Source: Deltaproteobacteria bacterium (lineage in GTDB: Bacteria; Myxococcota_A; UBA9042; DTJE01). From it: 64,000 nt of DNA. A program made the translations under genes and the position numbers. The notes beneath the pieces were generated by a model that did no database searches, was not told the origin of the DNA, and worked only from the letters and a program-made list of their open reading frames with translations. Position 1 is the first letter of the stretch. Every line of letters begins with the position of its first letter. The stretch is from positions 1-64,000 of the forward strand of contig JAKPOP010000004.1 in assembly GCA_029547805.1 (NCBI GenBank), given 5' to 3'. This document shows, piece by piece, positions 47,319-55,185 of this stretch.

Positions 47319-48226
47319 CCATCGGGACCCGGGGGAGCGCCCTGGCCCTGCGACAGACCGCAATGGTGGCCGAGGCCCTGGGCCGCGCGGGATGGGAGGT
47401 CAGGGTGGAGGTCATCCACACCCGGGGCGACCGGATCCTGGATGTGCCGCTGGCCAAGGTGGGCGGCAAGGGGCTCTTTGTGAAGGAGATCGAGGAGGCC
47501 CTGCTGGATCGGCGGTGCGACCTGGCGGTCCACAGCCTCAAGGACGTCCCGGCGGACCTCCCCGATGGATTGATGCTGGGGGCCTGCCTGGCCCGGGAGG
47601 TCCCCTTCGATGCCCTGATCTCTCGGTGGGGGCCCACGCTGGAGGGGCTTCCGGACGGGGCCCGGGTCGGGACGTCGAGCCTGCGGCGACAGGCGCAGTT
47701 GCTGGCGGCACGGCCGGACCTGCAGGTGGGCAGCCTCCGGGGAAACGTCGAGACGCGGCTGCGGCGGTTCGACGAGGGCCTCGACGCGGTGATCCTCGCC
47801 GCCGCAGGGCTCCGGAGGCTCGGGATGGAGGACCGCATCTCGGGCCTGCTGGAGCCGCCGGGCTTCATCCCTGCGGCAGGGCAGGGGATCGTGGTGGTCG
47901 AGTGCCGGGAGTCGGACCGGGAGGTCCGGGAGGTCCTGGGGGCGAGCCTGGAGGACCCGGCCACCCGGGTGGTGATGCGGGCCGAGCGGGCCTTCCTCGC
48001 AGCGATGGAGGGCGGCTGCCAGGTGCCCCTGGGGGCCTGGGCCCGAGTGCGGGACGGGGGGCTTCGGATGGTGGGATTCCTGGCGCGGCCCGACGGGACG
48101 GACCTCCGCCGGGTCGAACGGAGCGGCGACCCGGGGGCCCCGGAGGACCTGGGACGGGAGGTGGCCTCGGCGCTGCTGGCACGGGGTGGGCGGGAGATCC
48201 TGGCATCCTTGCTGGAGCCCACGTGA
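47306..48226 (+). CDS. hemC: hydroxymethylbilane synthase (porphobilinogen deaminase)
   Basis: This enzyme joins four porphobilinogens into hydroxymethylbilane. The 306-aa protein contains IGTRGSALALRQ, VHSLKDVPADLPDG, the pyrrole-binding arginines in SSLRRQAQL and RGNVETRL, and the cofactor-attaching Cys238 in EGGCQVPLGA. The ATG at 47306 has a GGAGAGGAG region upstream and overlaps the end of hemA. The stop overlaps the hemD start by one base. Confidence 0.96.
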   Translation: MRPLTIGTRGSALALRQTAMVAEALGRAGWEVRVEVIHTRGDRILDVPLAKVGGKGLFVKEIEEALLDRRCDLAVHSLKDVPADLPDGLMLGACLAREVPFDALISRWGPTLEGLPDGARVGTSSLRRQAQLLAARPDLQVGSLRGNVETRLRRFDEGLDAVILAAAGLRRLGMEDRISGLLEPPGFIPAAGQGIVVVECRESDREVREVLGASLEDPATRVVMRAERAFLAAMEGGCQVPLGAWARVRDGGLRMVGFLARPDGTDLRRVERSGDPGAPEDLGREVASALLARGGREILASLLEPT

Positions 48227-49044
48227 TGTCCGGCCTGGCGGGGAGGCGGGTCCTGATCACCCGGGACGCCGAGGAGGCGGCTCGGACCGCCGAGGCGGTC
48301 GCGGGACGCGGCGGCATCCCCGTGGTCTTTCCCTGCATCGCCTTCGAGGCGCCTGCGGACCCGGAGGCCCTCCGGCGAGCCGTGGCCCGTTGGCGAGAGT
48401 ACGACCGGGTGGTGGTCACGTCGCCCCGGGGGGCCCGGGTGCTGTTGGAGCGGCTGGATCGTCTGGGAGAGTGGCCCGAGGCGGCGGAACGGGGGCGGTT
48501 CTTCGCAGTGGGCGAGGCCACGGCCCGGGTGCTCCGGAGGGGCGGTCTGCGGGACGTGCGGGTTCCCGGGCAGTGGCAGGGTGAAGGACTGCTGGAGGCC
48601 TTGCTGGCCGACGGGGCGGCCCGGGGACGCACGCTGCTGGTCCGTGCCGAGGAGGGCCGGGACGTGGTCCCCGATGGCATCCGGGCCGCGGGAGGCGCCG
48701 TGGACGTGGTGGCCGCGTACCGGACGGTCCGGGTCACCCACTCCGAGACCGCCGTCGAGGGACTGCTGGCCGGGACGCCTCCGGACCTGGCGCTGTTCTT
48801 CAGCCCCTCGGCCTTCGACGCCTTCATGGCCATCGGTGGCGCCTCCCGGGTCCTGGAATGGCTTGGGACCGTGCGAGTCGTCGCCGTGGGGGCCGTGACT
48901 GCCGGAGCCATGGAACGCGCGGGGGTCGTGCCGTCGGCGGTGGCCGTCCGTCCGGTCCTGGAACAGGTCCTCGATGCCGCCGAGGAGGCGCTGTCCCGGG
49001 GGCCTTCCGCTACAATGTCGGCGGACTCCGGGGGGAACCCATGA
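48226..49044 (+). CDS. hemD: uroporphyrinogen-III synthase
   Basis: This enzyme closes and inverts ring D of hydroxymethylbilane to give uroporphyrinogen III. The 272-aa protein has the loose family pattern: GRRVLITRDAEEA at the start, VVVTSPRGARVLLERL in the middle, and FFSPSAFDAFMAI with AVGAVTAGAMERAGV near the end. The family is poorly conserved, so gene order (hemA-hemC-hemD, overlapping ends) is the strongest support. The ATG overlaps the hemC stop (TGATG). Its stop overlaps the start of the downstream lipoprotein. A -10-like TACAAT at 49011-49016 inside the gene may give that lipoprotein its own transcript. Confidence 0.88.
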   Translation: MSGLAGRRVLITRDAEEAARTAEAVAGRGGIPVVFPCIAFEAPADPEALRRAVARWREYDRVVVTSPRGARVLLERLDRLGEWPEAAERGRFFAVGEATARVLRRGGLRDVRVPGQWQGEGLLEALLADGAARGRTLLVRAEEGRDVVPDGIRAAGGAVDVVAAYRTVRVTHSETAVEGLLAGTPPDLALFFSPSAFDAFMAIGGASRVLEWLGTVRVVAVGAVTAGAMERAGVVPSAVAVRPVLEQVLDAAEEALSRGPSATMSADSGGNP

Positions 49045-50852
49045 GGCGGACCGCTTGGGGAATCCTGTGGCTCGCAGGGCTCTGCGCCTGCACGCGACTG
49101 GGGAGCCCCGCCACCGATGCGGGCATGGACCTGGGGCCCGGGGAAGACCCGGGGGGCCTGGACCCGGGTTCCGGGCAAGACTCCGGGGGGGACCAGGAAC
49201 CGGACGTCTGGACGGACCCGGGTGGGGATGTCTCCGAAGAGGTGGCTCCTTGGGACCCGGGGCGGCCCGATCCCGGAAGCGACCCCGGAGACGACCTGAC
49301 CCAGGACCCGGGCTGGCCCCTCACGGGAACGGTCGAGGTGGCCCCGTTCACGATCGAGTTTTCCTACGTCCCGGCAGGGGGCGAGGCCCGGCGGCCGCTG
49401 CTGGTGAGGAACCGGGGGCCCGGGGCGCTGGAGGTGAGCCGCCTGCGCTTCTCCGGGTCGGGGGACTTTGCCCCGGATATCGCCGTGGCCTCCCGTCCGG
49501 GACCGTCCGGGGCGGTGGACTATGACCTCTCTCCGGCCCGGGTGCTGGCCCCGAACGAGACCTGGAACGTGCCGATCGTCTTCCGGCCGACGGTGGAGGG
49601 CGATGCGAACGGCGAGGTGCGAGTCTTCACCAGCGACCCGGACCGGACCGAGCCGGCGATGGCGTTCCTGAGGGGGAACCTCGCGCGGCCCTGCCTCCGG
49701 TTGAGGCCGGAGTCGGTGGATTTCGGGGCGGTGACCCCCGATGTCCCCGGGAGGGCCGAGGTGCGGGTCGAGTCCTGTGGGCAGATGGACCTGCGGATCA
49801 CGGGGGTGGCCCTGGGACCCGAGGCCCTGAAGGCGGGGGTGACCGTCTCCTTCGCCCGCTTCGGGGACGGGACGGAGCCGACGGACCAGACGCCGGTGGT
49901 GCTGCCCCCCGGGACCTCGGGGGTCCTGGACCTGGCCTTCGACCCCGTGGACCCCCCGGCCGAGGGGGCGGCCCTGAGGAGCCAGTTGTCGCTGCTGGGG
50001 AACCAGTTCTTCGGGGTGACGACGGTGCCGCTGTCAGGAACCGAGTACGCGGCCTTCTGCGCCCAGCCGGTGATCCGGCCCCTGAGCGAGTCGCCGGTCC
50101 CCATCGGAAGCGTGATCCATGCCGCGGGGGCCGACTCCCACTCGCCCTTCGGGAGCGTGAATGCCTGGTCCTGGGCCGTGGACCAGCCCGAGGGCAACGG
50201 CGGGGTGCTGGTGCCGAGCGATCGGGTGCCGGAGGTGGCCCTGTTCGCCGGGGCGGTGGGAACCTATCGCCTTCGGCTGCAGGTGGGCGACGACCAGGGC
50301 AATGCCTCCTGTGGGGAGGCCCGATGGGAGGTGGAGGTGACCCGGGACCAGGTGGCCACCGTGTCCGCGACCTGGAGACGGGCCGATGGCGGGAACCCCA
50401 TTCCGGGCCAGGGACCGGACGTGGACCTGCACTTCCTGTACCCGGCCGCCGGGACCGACGACTGCGCCTGGTATTCCCGGTTCTACGACTGCAACCCCTA
50501 CAACAATCCGGACCCGGACCCGGCCACCTGGGGCGGCCAGTCGGTGCGGATGGTGTCCCAGTCGCCGGACGGCCGGTTGCCCGAGGCCGTGCGGATGGAC
50601 CTGCCCTCCTGTCCCCAGGGACGACGGTTCCGGTTCGGGGTGCACTACTTCGCGTCGGCGGGGGCAGGGCGAGTGGACGTGACCCTCGCGGTGCATCTCT
50701 ACGGGCAGCCGGCCTGGACTCGGACGGTCCGGTTGCGAGAGAAGGACCTCTGGGACGCGGCGGTGCTGACCTGCGGATCAGGGACCGAGATGCCCGTCGT
50801 CACCGAGACCCCCGGTCCCCGCATCCTCGCCAACTTCGCCCCGTGTCCCTGA
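49041..50852 (+). CDS. lipoprotein with ASH-like and PKD-like domains and a YfaP-type C-terminus
   Basis: This 603-aa protein has a lipoprotein signal (GLCACTRL, Cys about 16) and a spacer of about 75 residues made of DPG/GSDPG repeats. Two ASH/HYDIN-like beta domains follow (about 90-330; LLVRNRGPGALEVSRLRFSG and a second NxG-type copy). A PKD-like segment spans about 350-440 (GADSHSPFGSVNAWSWAV). The C-terminal region resembles the YfaP/DUF2135 group: PDVDLHFLYPAAGTDDCAWY with paired cysteines. The ATG overlaps the hemD stop (ATGA). It probably sits on the outer surface; the partner is unknown. Confidence 0.8.
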   Translation: MRRTAWGILWLAGLCACTRLGSPATDAGMDLGPGEDPGGLDPGSGQDSGGDQEPDVWTDPGGDVSEEVAPWDPGRPDPGSDPGDDLTQDPGWPLTGTVEVAPFTIEFSYVPAGGEARRPLLVRNRGPGALEVSRLRFSGSGDFAPDIAVASRPGPSGAVDYDLSPARVLAPNETWNVPIVFRPTVEGDANGEVRVFTSDPDRTEPAMAFLRGNLARPCLRLRPESVDFGAVTPDVPGRAEVRVESCGQMDLRITGVALGPEALKAGVTVSFARFGDGTEPTDQTPVVLPPGTSGVLDLAFDPVDPPAEGAALRSQLSLLGNQFFGVTTVPLSGTEYAAFCAQPVIRPLSESPVPIGSVIHAAGADSHSPFGSVNAWSWAVDQPEGNGGVLVPSDRVPEVALFAGAVGTYRLRLQVGDDQGNASCGEARWEVEVTRDQVATVSATWRRADGGNPIPGQGPDVDLHFLYPAAGTDDCAWYSRFYDCNPYNNPDPDPATWGGQSVRMVSQSPDGRLPEAVRMDLPSCPQGRRFRFGVHYFASAGAGRVDVTLAVHLYGQPAWTRTVRLREKDLWDAAVLTCGSGTEMPVVTETPGPRILANFAPCP

Positions 50853-50925
50853 CCGTTGGACCGGCTGGCGGGGCGTTCCAGGGCGGAATCGTCAAGCGAT
50901 CCGGGATCTTCGGTGGGAAAACGGG

Positions 50926-50954
50926 GTGACTGTCCCTCCGATTCGTGGTAGGCT
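50926..50954 (+). promoter_or_regulatory. possible promoter of the zinc-ribbon gene, overlapping a REP-like repeat
   Basis: GTGACT (50926-50931), 17 nt, TAGGCT (50949-50954). The -35 box is the inverted core of the GGGACAGTCAC repeat, so the repeat may supply promoter sequence. Confidence 0.4.
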
Positions 50955-50982
50955 CTGGGGAGCGAGGGATCAGGAGATGGCC

Positions 50983-51447
50983 ATGAAGGTCTGCCCGCGG
51001 TGCGGTCGAACCTGGCCCGATACGGGACGGTTCTGCCCGATGGATGGAACGGGCCTGGTGGCCCAGGCCGAGGTGGCCCCGCAGCCGGCGCCGCAGGAGG
51101 AGCCGGCGGTGGCCCCGCCTGCCCCTCCGGTCCCGCCCCGAAAGGCCACGCGGGGCACCCGGGCGGTCCGGGCCGCGGCCTCGGAGAAGCCGACCCAGGC
51201 GGCGCCGCCGGCGGGGCAGGCGGCCGAGGGAGCGGCGTCCCGAAAGGGCCGGTCCCGGGGCGGCTTCTCGGAGACGAAGTGGTTCATGGCCGGGGAACTG
51301 GAGGTCCCGAAGGACGAGATCGGGCCCGAGATCCTGGCACCGACGGACCTGGAGCCTCGCTACAAGAAGACCCGGGAACTGCCTCCCGAGGTCCGGCGCC
51401 GGTTCTCCCTGGAACGGGATGGGGACGCCTCGAAGGACTCGAAATGA
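50983..51447 (+). CDS. zinc-ribbon protein with Pro/Ala-rich middle
   Basis: This is a 154-aa protein of unknown function. It opens with a four-cysteine zinc ribbon (VCPRCGRTWPDTGRFCPMDG), runs through about 70 residues of Ala/Pro-rich basic linker, and ends with a conserved-looking acidic/basic tail (ELEVPKDEIGPEILAPTDLE). Zinc-ribbon starts of this kind occur in Myxococcota signalling proteins. The ATG at 50983 has AGGAG six bases upstream; the in-frame ATG at 50977 would have no spacing. The stop overlaps the start of the CinA-like gene (ATGA). Confidence 0.75.
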   Translation: MKVCPRCGRTWPDTGRFCPMDGTGLVAQAEVAPQPAPQEEPAVAPPAPPVPPRKATRGTRAVRAAASEKPTQAAPPAGQAAEGAASRKGRSRGGFSETKWFMAGELEVPKDEIGPEILAPTDLEPRYKKTRELPPEVRRRFSLERDGDASKDSK

Positions 51448-52142
51448 GTCCGGTGGCCGCCCGGAAGGTCCGGTTGTACGGCGTCTCGGTCCAGGAAGTC
51501 GCCTCCTTCTGCAAGGGGATCTCCCGCCCCGAGAACCCGGCCATCGCCTGGGAGGCCTTTCCGGAGGTTCACGTGAAGTGCCCGGATCGGGCGGCCCTGG
51601 AGGCGGTGCTGGAGCGCTTCCCGGAGGCGGTCTATGGCCTCGACGACCTGACCTTCGAAGAGGCGGTGGTTCGGGGGCTGCTGGCCGGGGGCTGGACCCT
51701 GGCCACCGCCGAGTCCTGCACCGGCGGCCTGATCGCCGCGATGGTCACGGCGGTGCCCGGGAGCAGCGGGACCTACCTGGGCGGGGTGGTGGCCTACTCG
51801 AACGCCGTGAAGGCCCGGTGGCTCGAGGTGCCGGAGGACCTGCTGCGGGATCACGGCGCCGTGTCGGGACCGGTGGTCGAGGCGATGGCCTCGGGGGTCC
51901 GACGACGCATGGCGGCGGACCTGGCCGTGGCCGTCTCCGGCGTGGCCGGTCCCGGTGGCGGGACGCCGGAGAAGCCCGTGGGAACGGTCTGGGTGGCCTG
52001 GGAGGGGCCGGGAGAGGTCCGGGAGTCCCGGCGACTGGCCCTGGCAGGGGATCGGGACCATGTTCGGCGGGCGGCGGCCTACGAGGCCCTCGAGGGGATT
52101 CGCCGGCGTTTCCTGGTTCCGGGAGCCGACAGGGTCTTGTGA
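51444..52142 (+). CDS. CinA C-terminal domain protein (NMN amidohydrolase, PncC-like) lacking the MoCF domain
   Basis: This 232-aa protein corresponds to the middle and C-terminal parts of CinA. The C-terminal domain has TLATAESCTGGLIAAMVTAVPGSSGTYLGGVVAY and AVSGVAGPGGGTPEKPVGTVW, matching the nicotinamide-mononucleotide deamidase PncC. Residues 1-75 keep the short linker domain (EVHVKCPD... VYGLDDLTFEEAVV). The N-terminal nucleotide-pyrophosphatase (MoCF/COG1058) domain is absent. cinA commonly precedes thpR and recA, so this looks like a domain-loss variant of the locus rather than a broken copy. Confidence 0.88.
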   Translation: MSPVAARKVRLYGVSVQEVASFCKGISRPENPAIAWEAFPEVHVKCPDRAALEAVLERFPEAVYGLDDLTFEEAVVRGLLAGGWTLATAESCTGGLIAAMVTAVPGSSGTYLGGVVAYSNAVKARWLEVPEDLLRDHGAVSGPVVEAMASGVRRRMAADLAVAVSGVAGPGGGTPEKPVGTVWVAWEGPGEVRESRRLALAGDRDHVRRAAAYEALEGIRRRFLVPGADRVL

Positions 52143-52151
52143 GGGGAAGAC

Positions 52152-52793
52152 ATGGCGGAATCGTCGCGCGTCGAGTGGTCGGGGCGGCAAGGGCCCCCAT
52201 GCTGGGTGGGGATCGAGTTGCCGCCGGGGGCGGCCCAGCGGATGCTCGGGGCGGTCCGGCGGCTCGTGGCGGCGATGGGTCCCGACGCGGCGCGCTGGTG
52301 CTGGGTGGACCCGAAGGACTGGTGGATTCCCCTCTGGGTGATGCCTCCCGGAACCCCGCCCGACCGGGCCGCCGACGCCGTGCGGTGCGTGGCACAGGAC
52401 CTGTCCGCCTTCTCCCTGTCCCTGGGTCCCTGGTCCCGGTGGCCGGGGGACCGGCTGGTGGTCCCGGCGGGACCACCGGAGGGGATCCGGCCGTTCCAGG
52501 AGGCCCTGGGGACCGCCCTGGACCGCCAGGGCTTCGACGGAGACGTCGTGGAGCAGCCCGGGCTGGTCGTCGCCTGGGCGTCCGGGGCCCGGGAGGCGAC
52601 CTGGGAACCTCCGGCCGAGCGGGAGGAGTCGGGGCCTCCCCGGGGCTTCACCGTGCGGACGATGGGCGTCCTGTCGGGGGACCTTCCGCCGGCCTCCTTC
52701 CGCCCTGTCCGAACCGTGGAACTGCGCCGGAACAGTCCGGGGACGGGGACAGTCACCGAATCATCCTGGTCAACCTCTCGTAACAACGAGTAA
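52152..52793 (+). CDS. ThpR/LigT-fold protein lacking both catalytic HxT motifs
   Basis: This is a 213-aa protein. Residues 17-175 track the 2H phosphoesterase ThpR (RNA 2',3'-cyclic phosphodiesterase) from end to end: CWVGIELPPGAAQRMLGAV, WCWVDPKDW, SAFSLSLGPWSRWP, ALGTALDRQGFDGD and FTVRTMGVLSGDLPPASF. The position of the first HxTL motif reads WIPL (58-61) and the second reads as GLVVAW, so both catalytic histidines are missing. The position between a cinA-type gene and recA fits thpR. The last 16 residues are encoded by a REP-like repeat (52745-52780). It is probably catalytically dead or repurposed; a different family cannot be fully excluded. Confidence 0.65.
   Translation: MAESSRVEWSGRQGPPCWVGIELPPGAAQRMLGAVRRLVAAMGPDAARWCWVDPKDWWIPLWVMPPGTPPDRAADAVRCVAQDLSAFSLSLGPWSRWPGDRLVVPAGPPEGIRPFQEALGTALDRQGFDGDVVEQPGLVVAWASGAREATWEPPAEREESGPPRGFTVRTMGVLSGDLPPASFRPVRTVELRRNSPGTGTVTESSWSTSRNNE
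52745..52780 (+). repeat. REP-like repeat, copy in the 3' end of the ThpR-like gene
   Basis: The sequence GGGGACAGTCACCGAAT and about 20 following bases are shared with 62501-62537: the first 17 bases are identical and the rest partly so. This copy lies inside the coding frame and supplies the C-terminal residues. Confidence 0.65.
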
Positions 52794-52907
52794 TCCTGCG
52801 CGGTCAGTGCCGACTGCCGGAGCCTGCGCGATCGGGACTCCCGCTCCCTGGACGGCGAGGGGATCGGTCGGAAGCCGAGGTCCTGGAGTGCGGGACCCCG
52901 GGGGTCG

Positions 52908-52936
52908 TTGCGGGTGTCCCGACCCTTTGCTAGAGT
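52908..52936 (+). promoter_or_regulatory. promoter of recA
   Basis: TTGCGG (52908-52913), a 17-nt spacer and TAGAGT (52931-52936) preceded by TGC; the ATG is 25 nt downstream. I see no LexA-type palindrome in the 165-nt region, so SOS control is not evident. Confidence 0.5.
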
Positions 52937-52960
52937 CGCCCCGTCTGGTAGGAGACGACG

Positions 52961-54025
52961 ATGCCGAAGGACCCCAAGACCCAGCCGGTCACCGACGACC
53001 GGGAACGCAACATCGCGGTGGCGGTGCAGACCATCGAGCGGCAGTTCGGCAAGGGCAGCATCATGCGCCTCAAGGAGGGCGAGGTCGCCGTGGGAACCGT
53101 CCCGGTGATCCCCACCGGGTCCCTGGGCCTGGATCTCGCCCTGGGTACCGGTGGCTACCCCAAGGGTCGCGTGGTGGAGATCTACGGCCAGGAGTCGTCG
53201 GGCAAGACCACGCTGGCCCTGCTGGCCATCGCCGAGGCCCAGAAGAAGGGCGGACTCGCGGTGTTCATCGACGCGGAGCACGCCCTGGACGTCCAGTATG
53301 CGAGGCGCCTGGGGGTCAAGGTGGACGACCTGCTGCTGGCTCAGCCGGATACCGGCGAACAGGCCCTCGAGATCGCCGAGACCCTGGTCCGGACCAACGC
53401 CGTGGACGTCGTGGTGGTGGACTCGGTGGCCGCGCTGGTCCCGAAGGCGGAACTCGAGGGCGAGATGGGCGACTCCCACGTCGGCCTCCAGGCCCGGCTC
53501 ATGAGCCAGGCCCTGCGGAAACTGGCCGGGGTGCTGTCGAAGTCCAACACCTGCATGATCTTCATCAACCAGATCCGCATGAAGATCGGCGTGATGTACG
53601 GCAATCCCGAAACGACCACCGGCGGCAATGCCCTCAAGTTCTATGCCAGCGTGCGCCTGGAGGTTCGACGAGGACAGACGATCAAGGACGGCGACGGCGG
53701 GCAGGGGACGGGCAGCCGGGTCCGGGTCAAGGTGGTGAAGAACAAGCTGGCTCCGCCGTTCCGGGAGGCCGAGTTCGACCTGATCTACGGCGAGGGGGTC
53801 AACCGCCTGGGAGAGGTGGTGGACCTGGCGGCCGCCTGTGGTGTGTTGGAGAAGAGCGGGTCCTGGTACTCCTTCGGTGGCGAGCGCCTGGGACAGGGCC
53901 GGGAGCAGGCGATGGCCTTCCTCCAGGAACACCCCGACGTCCAGGAACAGGTCTCCAACGCGGTGCTGGCCCACTTCGGGCTGGCCGAGCGGAAACCGTC
54001 TGGCGTGGAGGCGGCCGGTGCCTGA
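52961..54025 (+). CDS. recA: recombinase RecA
   Basis: RecA is the ATP-dependent strand-exchange protein and SOS co-protease. The 354-aa protein has Walker A GQESSGKT (76-83), [32 protein letters not shown], loop L2 [25 protein letters not shown], and [21 protein letters not shown]. The acidic C-terminus of many RecA proteins is replaced by a short neutral tail ([12 protein letters not shown]). AGGAG lies six bases before the ATG. The end overlaps the start of the PilT-like gene by 8 nt. Confidence 0.98.
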   Translation: MPKDPKTQPVTDDRERNIAVAVQTIERQFGKGSIMRLKEGEVAVGTVPVIPTGSLGLDLALGTGGYPKGRVVEIYGQESSGKTTLALLAIAEAQKKGGLAVFIDAEHALDVQYARRLGVKVDDLLLAQPDTGEQALEIAETLVRTNAVDVVVVDSVAALVPKAELEGEMGDSHVGLQARLMSQALRKLAGVLSKSNTCMIFINQIRMKIGVMYGNPETTTGGNALKFYASVRLEVRRGQTIKDGDGGQGTGSRVRVKVVKNKLAPPFREAEFDLIYGEGVNRLGEVVDLAAACGVLEKSGSWYSFGGERLGQGREQAMAFLQEHPDVQEQVSNAVLAHFGLAERKPSGVEAAGA

Positions 54026-55172
54026 AGTCTCCCTGTCCCTGGAACTGGAGAGCCTGCTCCGGTTCTCCATCACCCAGGGCATCTCGGACATCCACCTGAA
54101 GCCAGGGCGCCCCCCGGTCTTTCGACTCGCCGCGATGAACGACCTGGTCTCTCCGAAGGGGATGGGGCCCCTGGAGGAGGGAGACATCCATCGGCTGGTG
54201 GACCCGCTCCTCCAGGAACATCATCGCCTGATCCTCCGAGAACGGGGTGGGGTGGACCTCGGGTGGGGCATCCAGGGGGTCGGGCGCTTTCGGATTCATG
54301 TCTATCGGAGCCGCGTGGGGACCCAGGCGGCCCTTCGGGTGGTCCCGGCCCGGATCCCCGGGATCCAGGACCTCGGCCTGCCGGCGCCGGTATCCCAGTT
54401 GACCGGCGAGCGCCGGGGCTTCATCCTGGTCACCGGGGCCGCAGGCAACGGCAAGAGCACCACGCTGGCCTCGATGCTGGACCAGATCAACCGGACCCGC
54501 CCCTGCCACATCGTGACCATCGAGGACCCCATCGAGTTCGTGATCGAGGATCGCCGCGGGATCGTGACCCAGCGGGAGGTGGGCAGCGACACCTCCTCCT
54601 TCACCGAGGGACTCCGGGCGGCTCTTCGGCAGGATCCCGACGTGATCCTGGTCGGGGAGGTCCGGGACCGGGAGACGGTCGAGACGGCGCTCCGGGCCGC
54701 CGAGACGGGCCACCTGGTGCTGTCCACGATGCACACGCTGGACGCCAAGGAGACGGTCCAGCGGGTGATCGGCTTCTTCGAGCCCCACGAGCACGAGACG
54801 ATCCGCCGGATGCTGGCGTCGGTGCTCAAGGCCGTCATCTGTCAGCGGCTGGTCCAGCGTCAGGACGGTCGAGGTCGGGTCCCGGCGGTGGAACTGATGC
54901 TGGCCACCGCCCGGATCCGGGACCTCCTTCAGGACCCCGATGGCCTGCCCCTGATCACCGAGGCGATCGCCCAGGGCCAGTCCCAGTACGGGATGCAGAC
55001 CTTTGACCAGTCCCTGATGCTGCTCTACCGGGAGGGCCGCATCCGCTACGAGGAGGCCCTCGCCCACGCCACCAACCCGGCGGATTTCGCCCTGCGGGTC
55101 CAGGGGATCGCCGCCGGGGAGGATGCGGCGGCGCTGGTCTCGGGCCCCGGGAACGACCCCTATCGCTTCTGA
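54018..55172 (+). CDS. PilT/PilU-family twitching motility ATPase
   Basis: This 384-aa hexameric ATPase powers retraction of type IV pili. Motifs are [14 protein letters not shown] near the N-terminus, Walker [12 protein letters not shown], the Asp box with TIEDPIEF, Walker [15 protein letters not shown], and the His box [14 protein letters not shown]. The AIRNL retraction motif of PilT is not seen; the C-terminus ([23 protein letters not shown]) is closer to PilU. The GTG start at 54018 has GGAGG six bases upstream and overlaps recA. No other pilus genes lie nearby. Confidence 0.9.
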   Translation: MPEVSLSLELESLLRFSITQGISDIHLKPGRPPVFRLAAMNDLVSPKGMGPLEEGDIHRLVDPLLQEHHRLILRERGGVDLGWGIQGVGRFRIHVYRSRVGTQAALRVVPARIPGIQDLGLPAPVSQLTGERRGFILVTGAAGNGKSTTLASMLDQINRTRPCHIVTIEDPIEFVIEDRRGIVTQREVGSDTSSFTEGLRAALRQDPDVILVGEVRDRETVETALRAAETGHLVLSTMHTLDAKETVQRVIGFFEPHEHETIRRMLASVLKAVICQRLVQRQDGRGRVPAVELMLATARIRDLLQDPDGLPLITEAIAQGQSQYGMQTFDQSLMLLYREGRIRYEEALAHATNPADFALRVQGIAAGEDAAALVSGPGNDPYRF

Positions 55173-55185
55173 GAAAGGGAATGCC

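Noticed and set aside
52794-52960. LexA/SOS operator upstream of recA
   Set aside because: I searched the region by eye for a palindromic operator and found none that is convincing.
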